NCBI RefSeq assembly: GCF_900142965.1
Contig: NZ_FRCQ01000027.1
Coordinates: 1 to 64,000, forward strand
Source of the DNA: Rhizobacter sp. OV335
Lineage (GTDB): Bacteria; Pseudomonadota; Gammaproteobacteria; Burkholderiales; Burkholderiaceae_C
Direction: 5' to 3'
DNA length: 64,000 nucleotides
Part shown: positions 35,327-47,485 of the stretch, piece by piece
Numbering within the stretch: position 1 is the first letter of the stretch
Layout of the letters: every line of letters begins with the position of its first letter
The notes under the pieces: generated by a model
What the model saw: only the letters and a program-made list of their open reading frames with translations
The model's database searches: none
What the model was told of the DNA's origin: nothing
Position numbers and translations under genes: made by a program

Positions 35327-35526
35327 ATCGAGGTGCAGCCCGGACACCACACCCGGCCGCCCATCGCCCCAGCTTCGCATTTGCCATCGCGCATTCGCAT
35401 GGGTCTGCCGGCCCCTCCGCCCCGAACCAGACACTGCTGCCACGGCCGCGTCCGCGCCGCAAGCACTGAAAGGTAATCGCGTGTTGCCAATGAATCCAGT
35501 CAATCCAACCCGGAGGGACCTCGTCC

Positions 35527-35913
35527 ATGACTCGACTGACCCATGACCACCTGGTGGCGATCGAACGCCACGCCGACGTTGCGCCGGTGCAGCAGCTGCG
35601 GCTGCAAGTGATGCAGATCCGCGATGAACTGCAGCACCTCGTCGCCGATGAGGCCGACTACGCGCACGCGCTGCTGATGAAGCTCGGCCGCATCGTCGAC
35701 GAGCAGCTCACACCGCGCGTGACCGCCCAGCCGGCACCGATCTGGTTCGGCGACTGGCAGCCACCCACGTGGCTGACGCAGCCGATCCAGGCCACGGCCG
35801 CCGCCATCACCGCGCCGATCTCGACGCCGGTGATGCGCGGGCGCATCGGCCGACGACGACCGAAGACCGGTCCGACCCTGCCGCAGCGCGCGGCCGGCGC
35901 GGGCACGGCCTGA
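35527..35913 (+). CDS. Hypothetical protein next to dif
   Basis: The 128-residue protein starts MTRLTHDHLVAIERHADVAP after a CGGAGGGA ribosome-binding site. Its first 60 residues are helical and charged (VQQLRLQVMQIRDELQHL); the remainder is proline- and alanine-rich with a basic stretch RGRIGRRRPKTG. I recognise no family. Good start signals and position between dif and the diiron-protein gene support a real gene. It could be an alpha-helical regulatory or structural small protein. Confidence 0.5.
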   Translation: MTRLTHDHLVAIERHADVAPVQQLRLQVMQIRDELQHLVADEADYAHALLMKLGRIVDEQLTPRVTAQPAPIWFGDWQPPTWLTQPIQATAAAITAPISTPVMRGRIGRRRPKTGPTLPQRAAGAGTA

Positions 35914-36085
35914 GCCTTGCCCGGCAGCAGCCGCAGCGTCTCCATGCGCTGCGTGCTCTGCCTGGCATCGTTTGCAGCACCTGAAGTCGTTTCGACAGCA
36001 GGGTGAACTGCACAATTTCTCCTCTTGTTGTGGCTAGCGTCGCCGGTGCTCCACCGATCCGCAATCACATTCAGGAGGACTGATC

Positions 36086-37045
36086 ATGAGCACCGACGTA
36101 CTCGCACCCCCCGCCCCGCAGGCCATGGACCCGGAAACCACCGCCCGCTACGCGCGCTGCATCGAGATCTCCAAGCGCGTGCGTTGGGAAATCGACCGCG
36201 ATGTCATCCGCAGCCGCAACTTCGACTTCGACCGCAAGTTCCTGCCCGACGGGCTGACGCAACTCGAGCACCTGCGCGACTTCAGCACCGGCGAGAAGTA
36301 CCTGCTGAGCCAGATCCAGGGCCGCACCTACGTCAACATGTTCTGCATGGTCGAGCGCTTCATCAATGCCAAGCTGCTCGACGTGAGCCGCGAGCACTGG
36401 CTCGGCGACCAGGTCGCGCTCGAGGCGCTGATCCGCTTCAGCGACGAGGAACTGAAGCACCAGGCGCTGTTCCGCCGGCTCGAGCACCTGATGGCCGTCG
36501 GCATGGAACCCGGCTACCAGTTCGTGCCCGAGGCCGATCCCGTCGCGCAGTTGGTCCTCAGCAAGTCGACCTGGGCCGTGCTGGCGCTGACCTGCCACAT
36601 CGAGCTCTTCACGCAGACGCACTACCAGCGCAGCATCCACGTCGACCCCGACCTGTCGGAGCTGTTCAAGGACGTGTTCCTGTTCCACTGGAAAGAGGAA
36701 TCGCAGCACGCGGTGCTCGACGAGCTGGAATGGCTGCGCGAAGACGCCAAGCTGACGCCGGCCCAGCGCGATGCGTCCGTCAACGACCTGATCGAGCTGA
36801 TGCGGGCCATCGACGGCCTGCTGGTCTTGCAGAGCCAGTCCGACGTGCGGTACTTCGTCCGCCTGCGCGGCCTGCGCTCGCCGGAGCAACTGGCCCAGTT
36901 GCACGCGGTGATGCTGAAGGCCTACCGCTGGCAGTACATCGTCTCCGGCATCGAGCAACCCCGCTTCTTCCAGCTGCTCACCGGCATGCTGACCGAGGAG
37001 CAAGCCAACCGCGTGACCCGCGCGCTGACGCCGATGATCACCTGA
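36086..37045 (+). CDS. Ferritin-like diiron protein
   Basis: The 319-residue protein has a strong ribosome-binding site (AGGAGGACTGATC before ATG). It has the ferritin-like four-helix signature for two metal ions: a Glu in [10 protein letters not shown]-x-x-H in [10 protein letters not shown], and a second pair [10 protein letters not shown] and [14 protein letters not shown]. Such proteins bind a non-haem diiron centre and may act as oxygenases or desaturase-like enzymes. The substrate cannot be told from sequence. It is transcribed alone, and the next gene (a hybrid kinase) starts 55 bp downstream. Confidence 0.72.
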   Translation: MSTDVLAPPAPQAMDPETTARYARCIEISKRVRWEIDRDVIRSRNFDFDRKFLPDGLTQLEHLRDFSTGEKYLLSQIQGRTYVNMFCMVERFINAKLLDVSREHWLGDQVALEALIRFSDEELKHQALFRRLEHLMAVGMEPGYQFVPEADPVAQLVLSKSTWAVLALTCHIELFTQTHYQRSIHVDPDLSELFKDVFLFHWKEESQHAVLDELEWLREDAKLTPAQRDASVNDLIELMRAIDGLLVLQSQSDVRYFVRLRGLRSPEQLAQLHAVMLKAYRWQYIVSGIEQPRFFQLLTGMLTEEQANRVTRALTPMIT

Positions 37046-37100
37046 CGCCCCACCGGGATCCCCGCGGCCCCGGGCCGGCAAAACGCGGCATCATCCGCGC

Positions 37101-39692
<2,592 letters not shown>

Positions 39693-39713
39693 TCAACCAG
39701 GAGACTCTGATTC

Positions 39714-40322
39714 ATGGCAACCCGCGGATTCTTCGGCCGCCGCCCCGCCACCGACGTGGTGAAGCGGCTGCCCCCCGGCCAGCACCTCACCGATGACTTC
39801 CCGGTGTTGTCGTACGGACCGACGCCCGAGGTGCCGCTGGCCGATTGGCGCTTCACGCTGCACCACGGGCCGCGGCCGCTGGCCAGCTGGTCGTGGGACG
39901 AGTTCAACGCCCTGCCCCAGACCACCTGGCGCGGCGACATCCACTGCGTAACCACCTGGTCGAAGTTCGACACCGAATGGCAGGGCGTCACCATCGACGA
40001 CCTGCTGCGCGCCGCCGGCCTCGAGGCGCCGACGCCGTATGTGCTGGCGCGCTCGTTCGACGACTACGACACCAACGTGCCGCTGGCCGACCTGGTCAAC
40101 GGCCAGGCGATGGTCGCGACCCGCTTCGGCGGCGCCCCGCTCGCCCCGGAGCACGGCGGCCCGGCGCGGCTGCTGGTGCCGCACCTGTATTTCTGGAAGA
40201 GCGCGAAGTGGCTGAAGGGCCTGCGCTTCACCGCGCGCGACGAGGCCGGTTTCTGGGAGCTGCGCGGCTATCACCTGCGCGGCGATCCGTGGCGCGAACA
40301 GCGCTACACGAACGATCCGTGA
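39714..40322 (+). CDS. Sulfite-oxidase-like molybdopterin-dependent oxidoreductase
   Basis: The 202-residue protein belongs to the compact sulfite-oxidase-like (YuiH-type) group. The molybdenum-binding cysteine is probably in DIHCVTTWSKFDTEWQG. Other family motifs are DDYDTNVPLADL, GGPARLLVPHLYFWKSAKW and GYHLRGDPWREQRY. No signal peptide is visible, so it should be cytoplasmic. Its stop overlaps the start of a ferredoxin-reductase-like gene by one base (TGATG), which suggests a two-component redox system with the reductase supplying or taking electrons. Confidence 0.85.
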   Translation: MATRGFFGRRPATDVVKRLPPGQHLTDDFPVLSYGPTPEVPLADWRFTLHHGPRPLASWSWDEFNALPQTTWRGDIHCVTTWSKFDTEWQGVTIDDLLRAAGLEAPTPYVLARSFDDYDTNVPLADLVNGQAMVATRFGGAPLAPEHGGPARLLVPHLYFWKSAKWLKGLRFTARDEAGFWELRGYHLRGDPWREQRYTNDP

Positions 40323-41050
40323 TGGCCACCGGCACCTGGCAAGAGGTCGCGATCGACGAGATCGTGCGGCGCACGCCGCGCGTCGTCAGCGTGTTCCTGC
40401 GCCTGCGGTTGCCCGCGTCGCTGGCCGGCCAGCACCTGGACCTGCGGCTGACGGCGCCCGACGGCTACCAGGCGCAGCGCAGCTACTCGATCGCGTCGGC
40501 GCCCGGCGCGGCGCGGGTCGAGCTGATGGTCGAGCGGCTCGACGACGGCGAGGTCTCGCCGTGGTTCCACGACGTGGCCGAGGCCGGCGACACGCTGGAA
40601 GCGCGCGGCCCGATCGGCGGGCACTTCGTGTGGCAGCCGGTGGATGGCGGCCCGCTGCTGCTGGTCGGCGGCGGCTCGGGCGTGGTGCCGCTGCTCGCGA
40701 TGCTGCGGCTGCGCCACGCGGCGGGCCACGGCGTGCCGACGCTGCTGCTGTATTCGGCGCGCCGGCATGAAGAGCTGATCTGCGCCGAGGAACTCGCCGT
40801 GATGGCGCAGGCCGATCCGTCGCTGCGGCTGGTCTTCGTCACCACGCGCGAGCCCCGCCGCCGACCTGGTGACTTCGATCGCCGACTGGACGACGCCTTG
40901 CTGCGCGAGGCATTGGCCGACTGGAGCCATGCCCCCGCATCGGCGTTCGTCTGCGGCGCAACACCCTTCGTCGAGGTCATCGCATCCGGCCTGCGCGCCG
41001 CCGGCCTCGATGCCGCGACGATCCGCACCGAGCGCTACGGCGGCACCTGA
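40322..41050 (+). CDS. Ferredoxin--NADP reductase-like FAD oxidoreductase
   Basis: The 242-residue protein has an FAD domain with RSYSIASAP (flavin-binding R-x-Y-S), then RGPIGGHFVW. The NAD(P) domain has LLVGGGSGVVPLLAMLRL, LLLYSARRHEEL, FVCGATPFVE and a C-terminal ERYGGT. It lacks an iron-sulfur domain. The overlap with the upstream sulfite-oxidase-like gene points to a common electron-transfer function. The start at 40322 is set by the TGATG junction; longer readings run inside the upstream gene. Confidence 0.87.
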   Translation: MATGTWQEVAIDEIVRRTPRVVSVFLRLRLPASLAGQHLDLRLTAPDGYQAQRSYSIASAPGAARVELMVERLDDGEVSPWFHDVAEAGDTLEARGPIGGHFVWQPVDGGPLLLVGGGSGVVPLLAMLRLRHAAGHGVPTLLLYSARRHEELICAEELAVMAQADPSLRLVFVTTREPRRRPGDFDRRLDDALLREALADWSHAPASAFVCGATPFVEVIASGLRAAGLDAATIRTERYGGT

Positions 41051-41064
41051 AGCGCCACCAACGG

Positions 41065-42984
41065 TCACGCCGGAGGAAGATCGCGCACGAAGTTCCTCTT
41101 GGCCTTGTACTCGCGACGAAGCTCGAGGAGCCATTGCACCCGGCGTGTTGCGTCGAGCAGCCCGGCGATTTCTTCGACCAGTTCCAGTTCCTGCCGGTAC
41201 GGGCTCTTCGAATCGCTCATCTCTGCGGCGAACACGCGCATCAGGAGTTCGATGCGTTGCGCCGACTGCTGCGGTCCCAGCCGCCTGGCCAGGTGGGTCA
41301 GCACGCTGTTGCGGCACCACGCCGGCGGCTGCACCAGGGCCAGCGCCTCGTCCCACCGCCCCTCCGAACACAGCACCTCGGCCCGCAGCGAGACATTCCG
41401 CTGCTCGGCGCGCGCGCCGATGCGGCCTGGAAAGAATCTCCCCCCGTGCGCAGCAGAACGCCCCATTTCGCGTTCCTCGTCAGCGACCAGCACCTGCTGC
41501 AACTCGGCCCGCAGCGCCTCGGCATCGCGTGCGGCGGCGGCCCCGGCCTTCAGCGTCTCGTGGTAGCGGTCAACGCCCGGACTTCTGCCGAACCGATGCC
41601 GCCGCAACACGAAGGCCTCCTCGACCCAGCCATCGCGCTCGTAGCAGCGCAGTAGATCGTCCTCCAGCCAGGACTCGCCCGGGTGCAGCTTGCATCCCAG
41701 TTCTGCATTCGCGAAGGCGTCTCGCAGCCGTCCATGCCGCTCCAGGAACACGGTGACCCGGTGGTAGTCGCCGGGGGCGGTCATGCCTTCCCGCGTCATG
41801 CCTTCCCGCATCACCGCGAGGGCACCGTCGATGTCGCCATCCGCCTCAAGCCGGTCCAGGTGCATGCGTTCCAGCGCCCACAACCGCATGTCGCTTTCGC
41901 GCTGCGGGTCGAAAGGCGGCGGTCGCTTCCTGTTCGCGTTCGCCTGTGCCACCTGGGCCGCGTGCTCTGCACGGACCGCAAGCACGGCGTCCTTGGTTTC
42001 GCGCCAGCGCGTGGCGAGTGCCTTGCGGTAGCGCGCGAGTGCTGGCGTGCCCATCGCAGCTTCAGCCGCGGCCGTGTCGAAGCATCCGAACGGATCGTCG
42101 AGCCGCAGTTGCAGGTACGCCTCCCCGAACGCTGCCGGCTGAGGGCCGGCTCCTGACAGCGCCCGAACCCATTCGGCACCGATGTCTTGAATCAAGCCAC
42201 CGACGTCTCCGTTGGAATCATCGGCCTGCATCAGCACCGCCCAACCCCGGCGCATGGCGTGCAGGCACAGCGCAGCGGCCCCGGAAGGATCCCGTTCGCG
42301 AGTCTGTGCCAGCAGAGGCAGGACGGCCTCCGCCCTGCGGGCATAGGCGTGGCTCTCGTCCCAGCTGATGAAGTCACGGCCCGGCGCCATGATCTCGGTC
42401 ACCAGCGCCTTGAGGTTGGAGGCTTTGTCAGGCGCGTCGCTCAGCTTGCGCCACTGCTGCAGCTCGCGGCCGATCTCGTGATCGCGATCGGCCAGGCCCA
42501 GCAGGCGATCTGCCAGCACGGCGACCGGTTGCGAATGCAGGAAGTCCGCCAGCGCCTGCCGGCGGTCCTTCAGGGTCTGCGCCCGCTTCACGCTGGCCTG
42601 GACCTTCTTGCGGGATTCCTCGTCGAGGGTCGGCGCCTGGCCGCTCAGGCGCTCGCGCCAGACCAGCGCGAGGGCCACCTGGTGCTTGCAGAACCAGCCG
42701 TCTTCCGCGTTCGGACAGTCGCAGTCGCCACCGACCTCGCCATCCTCGATCCACACCTCGGTGGCGTAAGGGCTGGTCCCGGTGATGGTGGCGCGGATCG
42801 ACGGACTGTCGCCCCGCTCCTCTTCCGTCACGTCCACGGCGCCGGAGCCGGCGTAGGTCTTGCCGCGCTGGAAGATCGCCGAACTGCTGGCGCGGCGCAA
42901 TGCACTGTCGTCGAGGGCGGCCGCCCATGTCGCAGTGTCGAAAGGCTGAGCGGCGAGGTTGTCGGGGCTGCTGGCGTCGTTCAT
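41065..42984 (-). CDS. SWIM zinc-finger protein
   Basis: The 639-residue protein (from MNDASSPDNLAAQPF) has an N-terminal SWIM zinc finger with the C-x-C-x(n)-C-x-H pattern in DCDCPNAEDGWFCKHQVAL (about 85-103). A long helical region of TPR-like repeats fills the remainder. SWIM fingers bind DNA or proteins; bacterial forms are often seen near helicase or radical-enzyme genes. No such partner is adjacent here. It is divergent from the HipA-like gene. A start at 43077 is in frame but would overlap that gene, and neither start has a clear ribosome-binding site. Confidence 0.8.
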   Translation of the reverse strand: MNDASSPDNLAAQPFDTATWAAALDDSALRRASSSAIFQRGKTYAGSGAVDVTEEERGDSPSIRATITGTSPYATEVWIEDGEVGGDCDCPNAEDGWFCKHQVALALVWRERLSGQAPTLDEESRKKVQASVKRAQTLKDRRQALADFLHSQPVAVLADRLLGLADRDHEIGRELQQWRKLSDAPDKASNLKALVTEIMAPGRDFISWDESHAYARRAEAVLPLLAQTRERDPSGAAALCLHAMRRGWAVLMQADDSNGDVGGLIQDIGAEWVRALSGAGPQPAAFGEAYLQLRLDDPFGCFDTAAAEAAMGTPALARYRKALATRWRETKDAVLAVRAEHAAQVAQANANRKRPPPFDPQRESDMRLWALERMHLDRLEADGDIDGALAVMREGMTREGMTAPGDYHRVTVFLERHGRLRDAFANAELGCKLHPGESWLEDDLLRCYERDGWVEEAFVLRRHRFGRSPGVDRYHETLKAGAAAARDAEALRAELQQVLVADEEREMGRSAAHGGRFFPGRIGARAEQRNVSLRAEVLCSEGRWDEALALVQPPAWCRNSVLTHLARRLGPQQSAQRIELLMRVFAAEMSDSKSPYRQELELVEEIAGLLDATRRVQWLLELRREYKAKRNFVRDLPPA

Positions 42985-43054
42985 GGAAGGGGAGGCAGTG
43001 GCATCGGCACTGTAGCGCCTGGGTGCGGCGGGCCGATGCGGCGACAATCGCCCG

Positions 43055-43846
43055 ATGCCCCGCCCGACCCTGCGCACCGTCTGCGCCCACCGCTACGTCA
43101 CGCCGCTGCGTGAAGGCGGTTCCTTGCCCGCGATCATCGAGGCCGATGATCAGGGCCTCTACGTGCTGAAGTTCCGCGGTGCAGGCCAGGGCCCGAAGGC
43201 GCTGATCGCCGAGCTGGTGTGCGGCGAGCTGGCGCGCGTGGCCGGCCTCGCGGTGCCCGAGATCGTGCTGGTCGAGCTCGAGGCCGAACTCGCCCGCACC
43301 GAACCCGACCCCGAGATCCAGGACCTGATCCGCGCGAGCGCCGGCCTGAACCTCGCGCTCGACTACCTGCCCGGCTCGGTCACCTTCGACCCGCTGGCCG
43401 ACCAGCCGGCCGCCGACATCGCGTCGGCCATCGTCTGGCACGACGCCTTCGTCACCAACGTCGACCGCACGCCGCGCAACAGCAACCTGCTGATGTGGCA
43501 CCGCCGGCTGTGGCTGATCGACCACGGCGCGGCGCTGTATTTCCATCATTCGTGGGACGGCCACCTCGACCGCGCGGCCAGCCCGTTCGCGCTGGTGCGC
43601 GACCATGTGCTGCTGCCGTTCGCCGCCGCGCTGCCCGAGGCCGACCAGCGCATGCGAGAAGCGATCACGCCGCAGGCCATCGCCGACATCGTCGCGCTGA
43701 TTCCCGATGCCTGGCTCGACGAGCCCGAGGTGTTCGCCGACCATGCCGCGCACCGCCAGGCCTATGCCGACTACCTGACGCGCCGGCTGGCGGCGTCGCA
43801 TGTCTTTGTCGAGGAGGCGATCCGTGCCCGCTCCCAGCTCCGCTGA
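43055..43846 (+). CDS. HipA-like kinase-fold protein
   Basis: The 263-residue protein resembles the short HipA-family kinases that pair with DUF3037. Visible elements are a nucleotide-loop region (REGGSLPAIIEADDQGLYVL, FRGAGQGPKALIAELV), a catalytic-loop-like HDAFVTNVDRTPRNSNLL, and the metal-binding IDHGAALYFHHSW. The function of this subgroup is unknown; a Ser/Thr kinase-type activity is inferred from the fold. The DUF3037 gene starts within its 3' end (23-bp overlap), so the two are translationally coupled. Confidence 0.82.
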   Translation: MPRPTLRTVCAHRYVTPLREGGSLPAIIEADDQGLYVLKFRGAGQGPKALIAELVCGELARVAGLAVPEIVLVELEAELARTEPDPEIQDLIRASAGLNLALDYLPGSVTFDPLADQPAADIASAIVWHDAFVTNVDRTPRNSNLLMWHRRLWLIDHGAALYFHHSWDGHLDRAASPFALVRDHVLLPFAAALPEADQRMREAITPQAIADIVALIPDAWLDEPEVFADHAAHRQAYADYLTRRLAASHVFVEEAIRARSQLR

Positions 43847-44267
43847 CCTCTGCACCTACGACTACGCGATCGTGCGCGTGGTGCCGCGGGTCGAGCGCGG
43901 CGAGTTCATCAACGTCGGGGCGATCGTCTCCTGCGCGCCCTCGGGTTTCCTGCAGGCCGGCATCGAGGTCGACGAGGCGCGGCTGCTCGCGCTCGACCCG
44001 GGGCTCGACCTGGCCGCGATCCGCGCGTCGCTGGCCGCGATCCCGGCGATCTGCCGCGGCGGCGCCGATGCGGGCGCGCTCGGCCGACTGCTGCCGCGCG
44101 AGCGTTTCGACTGGCTGGTGGCGCCCCGCAGCACCGCGATCCAGACCTCGCCGGTGCACACCGGGCGCTGCCGCGACCTGCCCGGCGCGCTCGAACGGCT
44201 GCTCGACGCGATGGTGCGGCCGCGCCGCAGCGCCCTCCCCGATCGGCCGACCGATCAGCCCAGGTAG
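43824..44267 (+). CDS. DUF3037 protein
   Basis: The 147-residue protein is read from a GTG at 43824 with GAGGAGG five bases upstream. The DUF3037 hallmark is the N-terminal YDYAIVRVVPRVERGEFINVG followed by AIVSC and FLQAGIEVDEARLLALDP. The family has no known activity and usually accompanies a HipA-like gene, as here. Its 3' end overlaps the convergent carboxypeptidase gene by 13 bp. Confidence 0.8.
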   Translation: MPAPSSADLCTYDYAIVRVVPRVERGEFINVGAIVSCAPSGFLQAGIEVDEARLLALDPGLDLAAIRASLAAIPAICRGGADAGALGRLLPRERFDWLVAPRSTAIQTSPVHTGRCRDLPGALERLLDAMVRPRRSALPDRPTDQPR

Positions 44268-45748
44268 CGGCTTTCGAGGTGCCTGCGGAAGTGCAGCGGG
44301 TTCAGCGGCTCGCCGCTCGCGCGCACCGCGAGTTCGGCCGTCGTCCAGCGGCTCGCCTGCTGCCACACGTTCTCGCGCAGCCAGTCGAACACCGGTGACA
44401 GGTCGCCGGCGGCGATGCGCGAATCGAGGTCGGGGTGCAGGCGGCGCAAGGTCGCGAACCACTGTGCGGCATACATCGCACCCAGCGTGTAGCACGGGAA
44501 ATAGCCGAACAGCGCCTCGGGCCAGTGCACGTCCTGCAGCGGGCCGTTGGTGAAGTTGCCGCGGGTGTCGACGCCCAGCAGTTCCATCATGCCGGCGTCC
44601 CACAGGCCGGGGACGTCCTCCGGCTCGATCTCGCTTTCGATCAGCGCCCGCTCGATCCGGTAGCGCAGGATCACGTGGGCCGGGTAGGTCACCTCGTCGG
44701 CGTCGACGCGGATGAAGCCCGGGTTCACGCGCGTGACCAGGCGGTAGAGGTTGTCGGGCGCGAAGGCCGGCTGCGCACCGAAATGCGTGGCCAGCATCGG
44801 CGCCAGCAGTTGCGTGAAGCCGCGGCTGCAGCCGAGCTGCATCTCGAAGCTCAGGCTCTGGCTTTCATGGAGGGCCATCGAGCGCGCATTGGATACCGGC
44901 TGGCCGAGCCAGCCGCGCGGGCGGTTCTGCTCGTAGCGGCCGTGGCCGGTCTCGTGGATGGTGCCCATCAGGCTTTGCAGGAAGCCATCTTCGCGGTAGC
45001 GGGTGGTCAGGCGCACGTCTTCGGGCACGCCGCCGGAGAACGGATGGGCGCTGGTGTCGAGCCGGCCGGCGTCGAAATCGAAGTCCAGCAGGTGCATCAC
45101 CGCCTCGCACAGCCGGCGCTGCTGCTCGACCGGGAACGGCCCCACCGGCTCGATGCAGGCCTCGCGGGCCTGGCGCTCGCGCACCTGGGCGATCAGCCCC
45201 GGCAGCCATTGCTGCAGGTCGCCGAAGACGCGGTCGACCTCGGCGCTGGTCATGCCGGGTTCGTAGCGGTCCATCAGTGCGTCGTACTTCGACAGGCCGG
45301 TCTGCTCCGACAGCAGGCGGGCTTCTTCGCGGCCGACGCGCAGCACCTCGCGGAAATTGACGACGAAGCCGGCCCAGTCGTTGGCCGGTCGTTGGGTGCG
45401 CCATGCGTGTTCGCAGCGTGCGGTGGCCAGCGAGCGGGCCTGCACGAGCGATTCGGGGAGTGCGTTCGCGAGCCGCCATTCGCGGTGGATCTCGCGCAGG
45501 TTCGCGCGCTGGAAGTCGTCGAGCGGTTCCTGCCCGGCGCGTTCGAGTTCGCCGGCGGTCGACGGATCGGTGCGCAACCGATGCATCAGCGCCGAGAGTT
45601 CGGCCACCGCGGCAGCCCGGGCATCGTTGCCCTTAGGCGGCATCATCGCGGCCTGGTCCCAGCCGGCGATGGCACGAAGGTGATCGAAGTGGTGAAGGCG
45701 TTGGCTCAGGGCGGCCAGCGCGTCGTAAGCGGGTGTCTTGGCGGTCAT
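44255..45748 (-). CDS. Carboxypeptidase Taq (M32 family metallopeptidase)
   Basis: The 497-residue protein is a zinc carboxypeptidase of family M32, which removes C-terminal residues from peptides in the cytoplasm. The zinc/catalytic HExxH motif is IHETGHGRYEQN. The family motifs HPFSGGVPEDVRLTTRY, MALHESQSL and the later YPAHVILRYRIE are present, together with MYAAQWFA. Length matches the family norm. It stands as a single gene, opposite to the HipA/DUF3037 pair. Confidence 0.93.
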   Translation of the reverse strand: MTAKTPAYDALAALSQRLHHFDHLRAIAGWDQAAMMPPKGNDARAAAVAELSALMHRLRTDPSTAGELERAGQEPLDDFQRANLREIHREWRLANALPESLVQARSLATARCEHAWRTQRPANDWAGFVVNFREVLRVGREEARLLSEQTGLSKYDALMDRYEPGMTSAEVDRVFGDLQQWLPGLIAQVRERQAREACIEPVGPFPVEQQRRLCEAVMHLLDFDFDAGRLDTSAHPFSGGVPEDVRLTTRYREDGFLQSLMGTIHETGHGRYEQNRPRGWLGQPVSNARSMALHESQSLSFEMQLGCSRGFTQLLAPMLATHFGAQPAFAPDNLYRLVTRVNPGFIRVDADEVTYPAHVILRYRIERALIESEIEPEDVPGLWDAGMMELLGVDTRGNFTNGPLQDVHWPEALFGYFPCYTLGAMYAAQWFATLRRLHPDLDSRIAAGDLSPVFDWLRENVWQQASRWTTAELAVRASGEPLNPLHFRRHLESRYLG

Positions 45749-45817
45749 GTCATCGATGCGTTGTGCATCGATGCTACGTCAGGCCGGCCTGGCCGGACGA
45801 GACAGACCCCGAGGAAA

Positions 45818-46045
45818 TCAGTCGGCTGAATCGCCTTCCGATTCGGGTTCCGCGTCGATCAGGTGATCGTAGGCGTTGATGTCGGATTCGACGCGCGGGA
45901 TCAGCGGCTTGTCCAGCGGGCGGCAGATGCGGCGCTGCAGGCGCTCGAGTCGCCCGGAGCGCTCCATCGCCTGGAACACCTCCGCCGGGTTCATCATCAG
46001 AACGAAGGGGTTGCCAACGATCTCGGTGCTGTCGGTGCTCTGCAT
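45818..46045 (-). CDS. Small conserved hypothetical protein
   Basis: The 75-residue acidic protein starts MQSTDSTEIVGNPFVLMMNP and ends EPESEGDSAD. GGAG nine bases upstream of the ATG supports the start at 46045. It has no membrane segment or known motif; a helix with RSGRLERLQRRICRPLDKP is the most distinct part. I recall similar short proteins in related Burkholderiales but know no function. Confidence 0.6.
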   Translation of the reverse strand: MQSTDSTEIVGNPFVLMMNPAEVFQAMERSGRLERLQRRICRPLDKPLIPRVESDINAYDHLIDAEPESEGDSAD

Positions 46046-46269
46046 GGTGACGCTCCAGTGAACGGGGTGTATCGATGGAGTCACTGTAGGCGCCGCACCC
46101 TCTTCCTCGTAGTCGGTACTGCTCCAAACGAGGGGTCAGAAGAACCCTGACATGTCTGTCGGTGGTGGCCCGCGGAAGCCGGTGATCCAGCTCCGTATGA
46201 AATCATATTTATCGTTACGGATCAATGAATTGAATGAGTTACCTCATGCAATTCTTGAAATCCAGATGC

Positions 46270-47061
46270 TTACATTCCGGCGGGCTCGGGCAGCCGGAAC
46301 AGCGCTTCGAAATTCCGGCTGGTCTGCGCCGCGACCTCTTCCACCGTGCAGCCCTTCAGCTCGGCGAGCTGCTTGGCCACGTAGGGCACATAGGCCGGCG
46401 AGTTGGTCTTGCCGCGGTACGGCACGGGGGCCAGGTACGGGCTGTCGGTCTCGATCAGGCAGCGGTCCAGCGGCACGTAGCGCGCCACCTCTTTCAGCTC
46501 GACGGCGCTCTTGAAGGTCAGGATGCCGGAGAACGAGATCAGGAAGCCGAGGTCGAGCGCGTCGCGCGCGACGGCCATCGTCTCGGTGAAGCAATGGAAC
46601 ACGCCGCGCGAGCGGCCGGCGCCCTGCTCCTTCAGCAACGCGACGGTGTCGTCCGACGCACTGCGGGTGTGGATCACCAGCGGCAGGTCGCGCTCGAGCC
46701 CGGCGCGGATGTGCACCCGGAAGCGCTCGCGCTGCCATTCCATGTCGGCGATGCTGCGGCCGTTCAGGCGGTAGTAGTCGAGCCCGGTCTCGCCGATCGC
46801 GACCACCTTGTCGCGGCGGCTCAGCGCCACCAGCGTCTCGACGCTCGGCTCCAGCACGTCCTCGTTGTCGGGATGCACGCCGACCGAGGCCCAGAAGTTG
46901 TCGTGGGCGGCCGCCAGCGCCTGCACGCCGTCGAACTCCTCGAGCGTCGTGCAGATGCACAGCGCGCGGTCGACCTGCGCGGCCGCCATCTCGGCGCGGA
47001 TCTCGTCCAGGCGAGCGTGCAGCTCGGGAAAGCTCAGGTGGCAGTGGGAGTCGACGAACAT
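46270..47061 (-). CDS. tatD: TatD-family metal-dependent hydrolase
   Basis: The 263-residue TIM-barrel hydrolase has the metal ligands in VDSHCHLSF, the Glu in IGETGLDYYR, His in LVIHTRSA and FHCFTE, and the Asp in IETDSPYLAP. TatD-type enzymes are DNases or exonucleases in the cytoplasm, and several also act on D-aminoacyl-tRNA. It is the last gene of the mltG-tmk-holB-pilZ-tatD cluster, 34 bp after pilZ. The downstream 200 bp (46070-46269) are A+T-rich in part and hold no gene I can support. Confidence 0.93.
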   Translation of the reverse strand: MFVDSHCHLSFPELHARLDEIRAEMAAAQVDRALCICTTLEEFDGVQALAAAHDNFWASVGVHPDNEDVLEPSVETLVALSRRDKVVAIGETGLDYYRLNGRSIADMEWQRERFRVHIRAGLERDLPLVIHTRSASDDTVALLKEQGAGRSRGVFHCFTETMAVARDALDLGFLISFSGILTFKSAVELKEVARYVPLDRCLIETDSPYLAPVPYRGKTNSPAYVPYVAKQLAELKGCTVEEVAAQTSRNFEALFRLPEPAGM

Positions 47062-47095
47062 CGCAGGGGGTGGCGCGCTCGGCGCGGCAAACGAT

Positions 47096-47485
47096 TCAGA
47101 TCGTCTGCGTCGGCTTCGCGGATTGGATGGAGGTGCCGAGGATCTCTTCGATCTTCAGCTTCAGCACGCGGGTCTTCTCGTCGGTCGGGAAGCGCACGCC
47201 GACGCCCTGGGTGCGGCCGCCCGACGCATTGGGCGGCGTGATCCACGACACCTTGCCGGCGACCGGGTAGCGCTGCGGGTCGTCCGGCAGCGACAGCAGC
47301 AGGTAGATGTCTTCGCCGAGCTTGTACTCGCGGGTGGTCGGCACGAACAGGCCGCCTTCGCTGAACAGCGGGATGAAGGCGGCGTACAGCGCGCCCTTTT
47401 CGCGGAAGACCAGCTGGATGACGCTCGGCCGTGAGGCCGCGGCCGGTGCGACTGCGCGGGAGGGAGTGGCGGAGGAATCGCTCAT
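47096..47485 (-). CDS. pilZ: PilZ domain protein
   Basis: The 129-residue single-domain protein corresponds to the type IV pilus assembly protein PilZ found between holB and tatD in many proteobacteria. It shows LFVPTTREYKLGEDIYLLLS, RYPVAGKVSWITPP and QGVGVRFPTD, typical of this PilZ group. The canonical RxxxR c-di-GMP motif is not obvious, as in type IV pilus PilZ proteins that do not bind the nucleotide. The start overlaps the holB stop (ATGA). Confidence 0.88.
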   Translation of the reverse strand: MSDSSATPSRAVAPAAASRPSVIQLVFREKGALYAAFIPLFSEGGLFVPTTREYKLGEDIYLLLSLPDDPQRYPVAGKVSWITPPNASGGRTQGVGVRFPTDEKTRVLKLKIEEILGTSIQSAKPTQTI

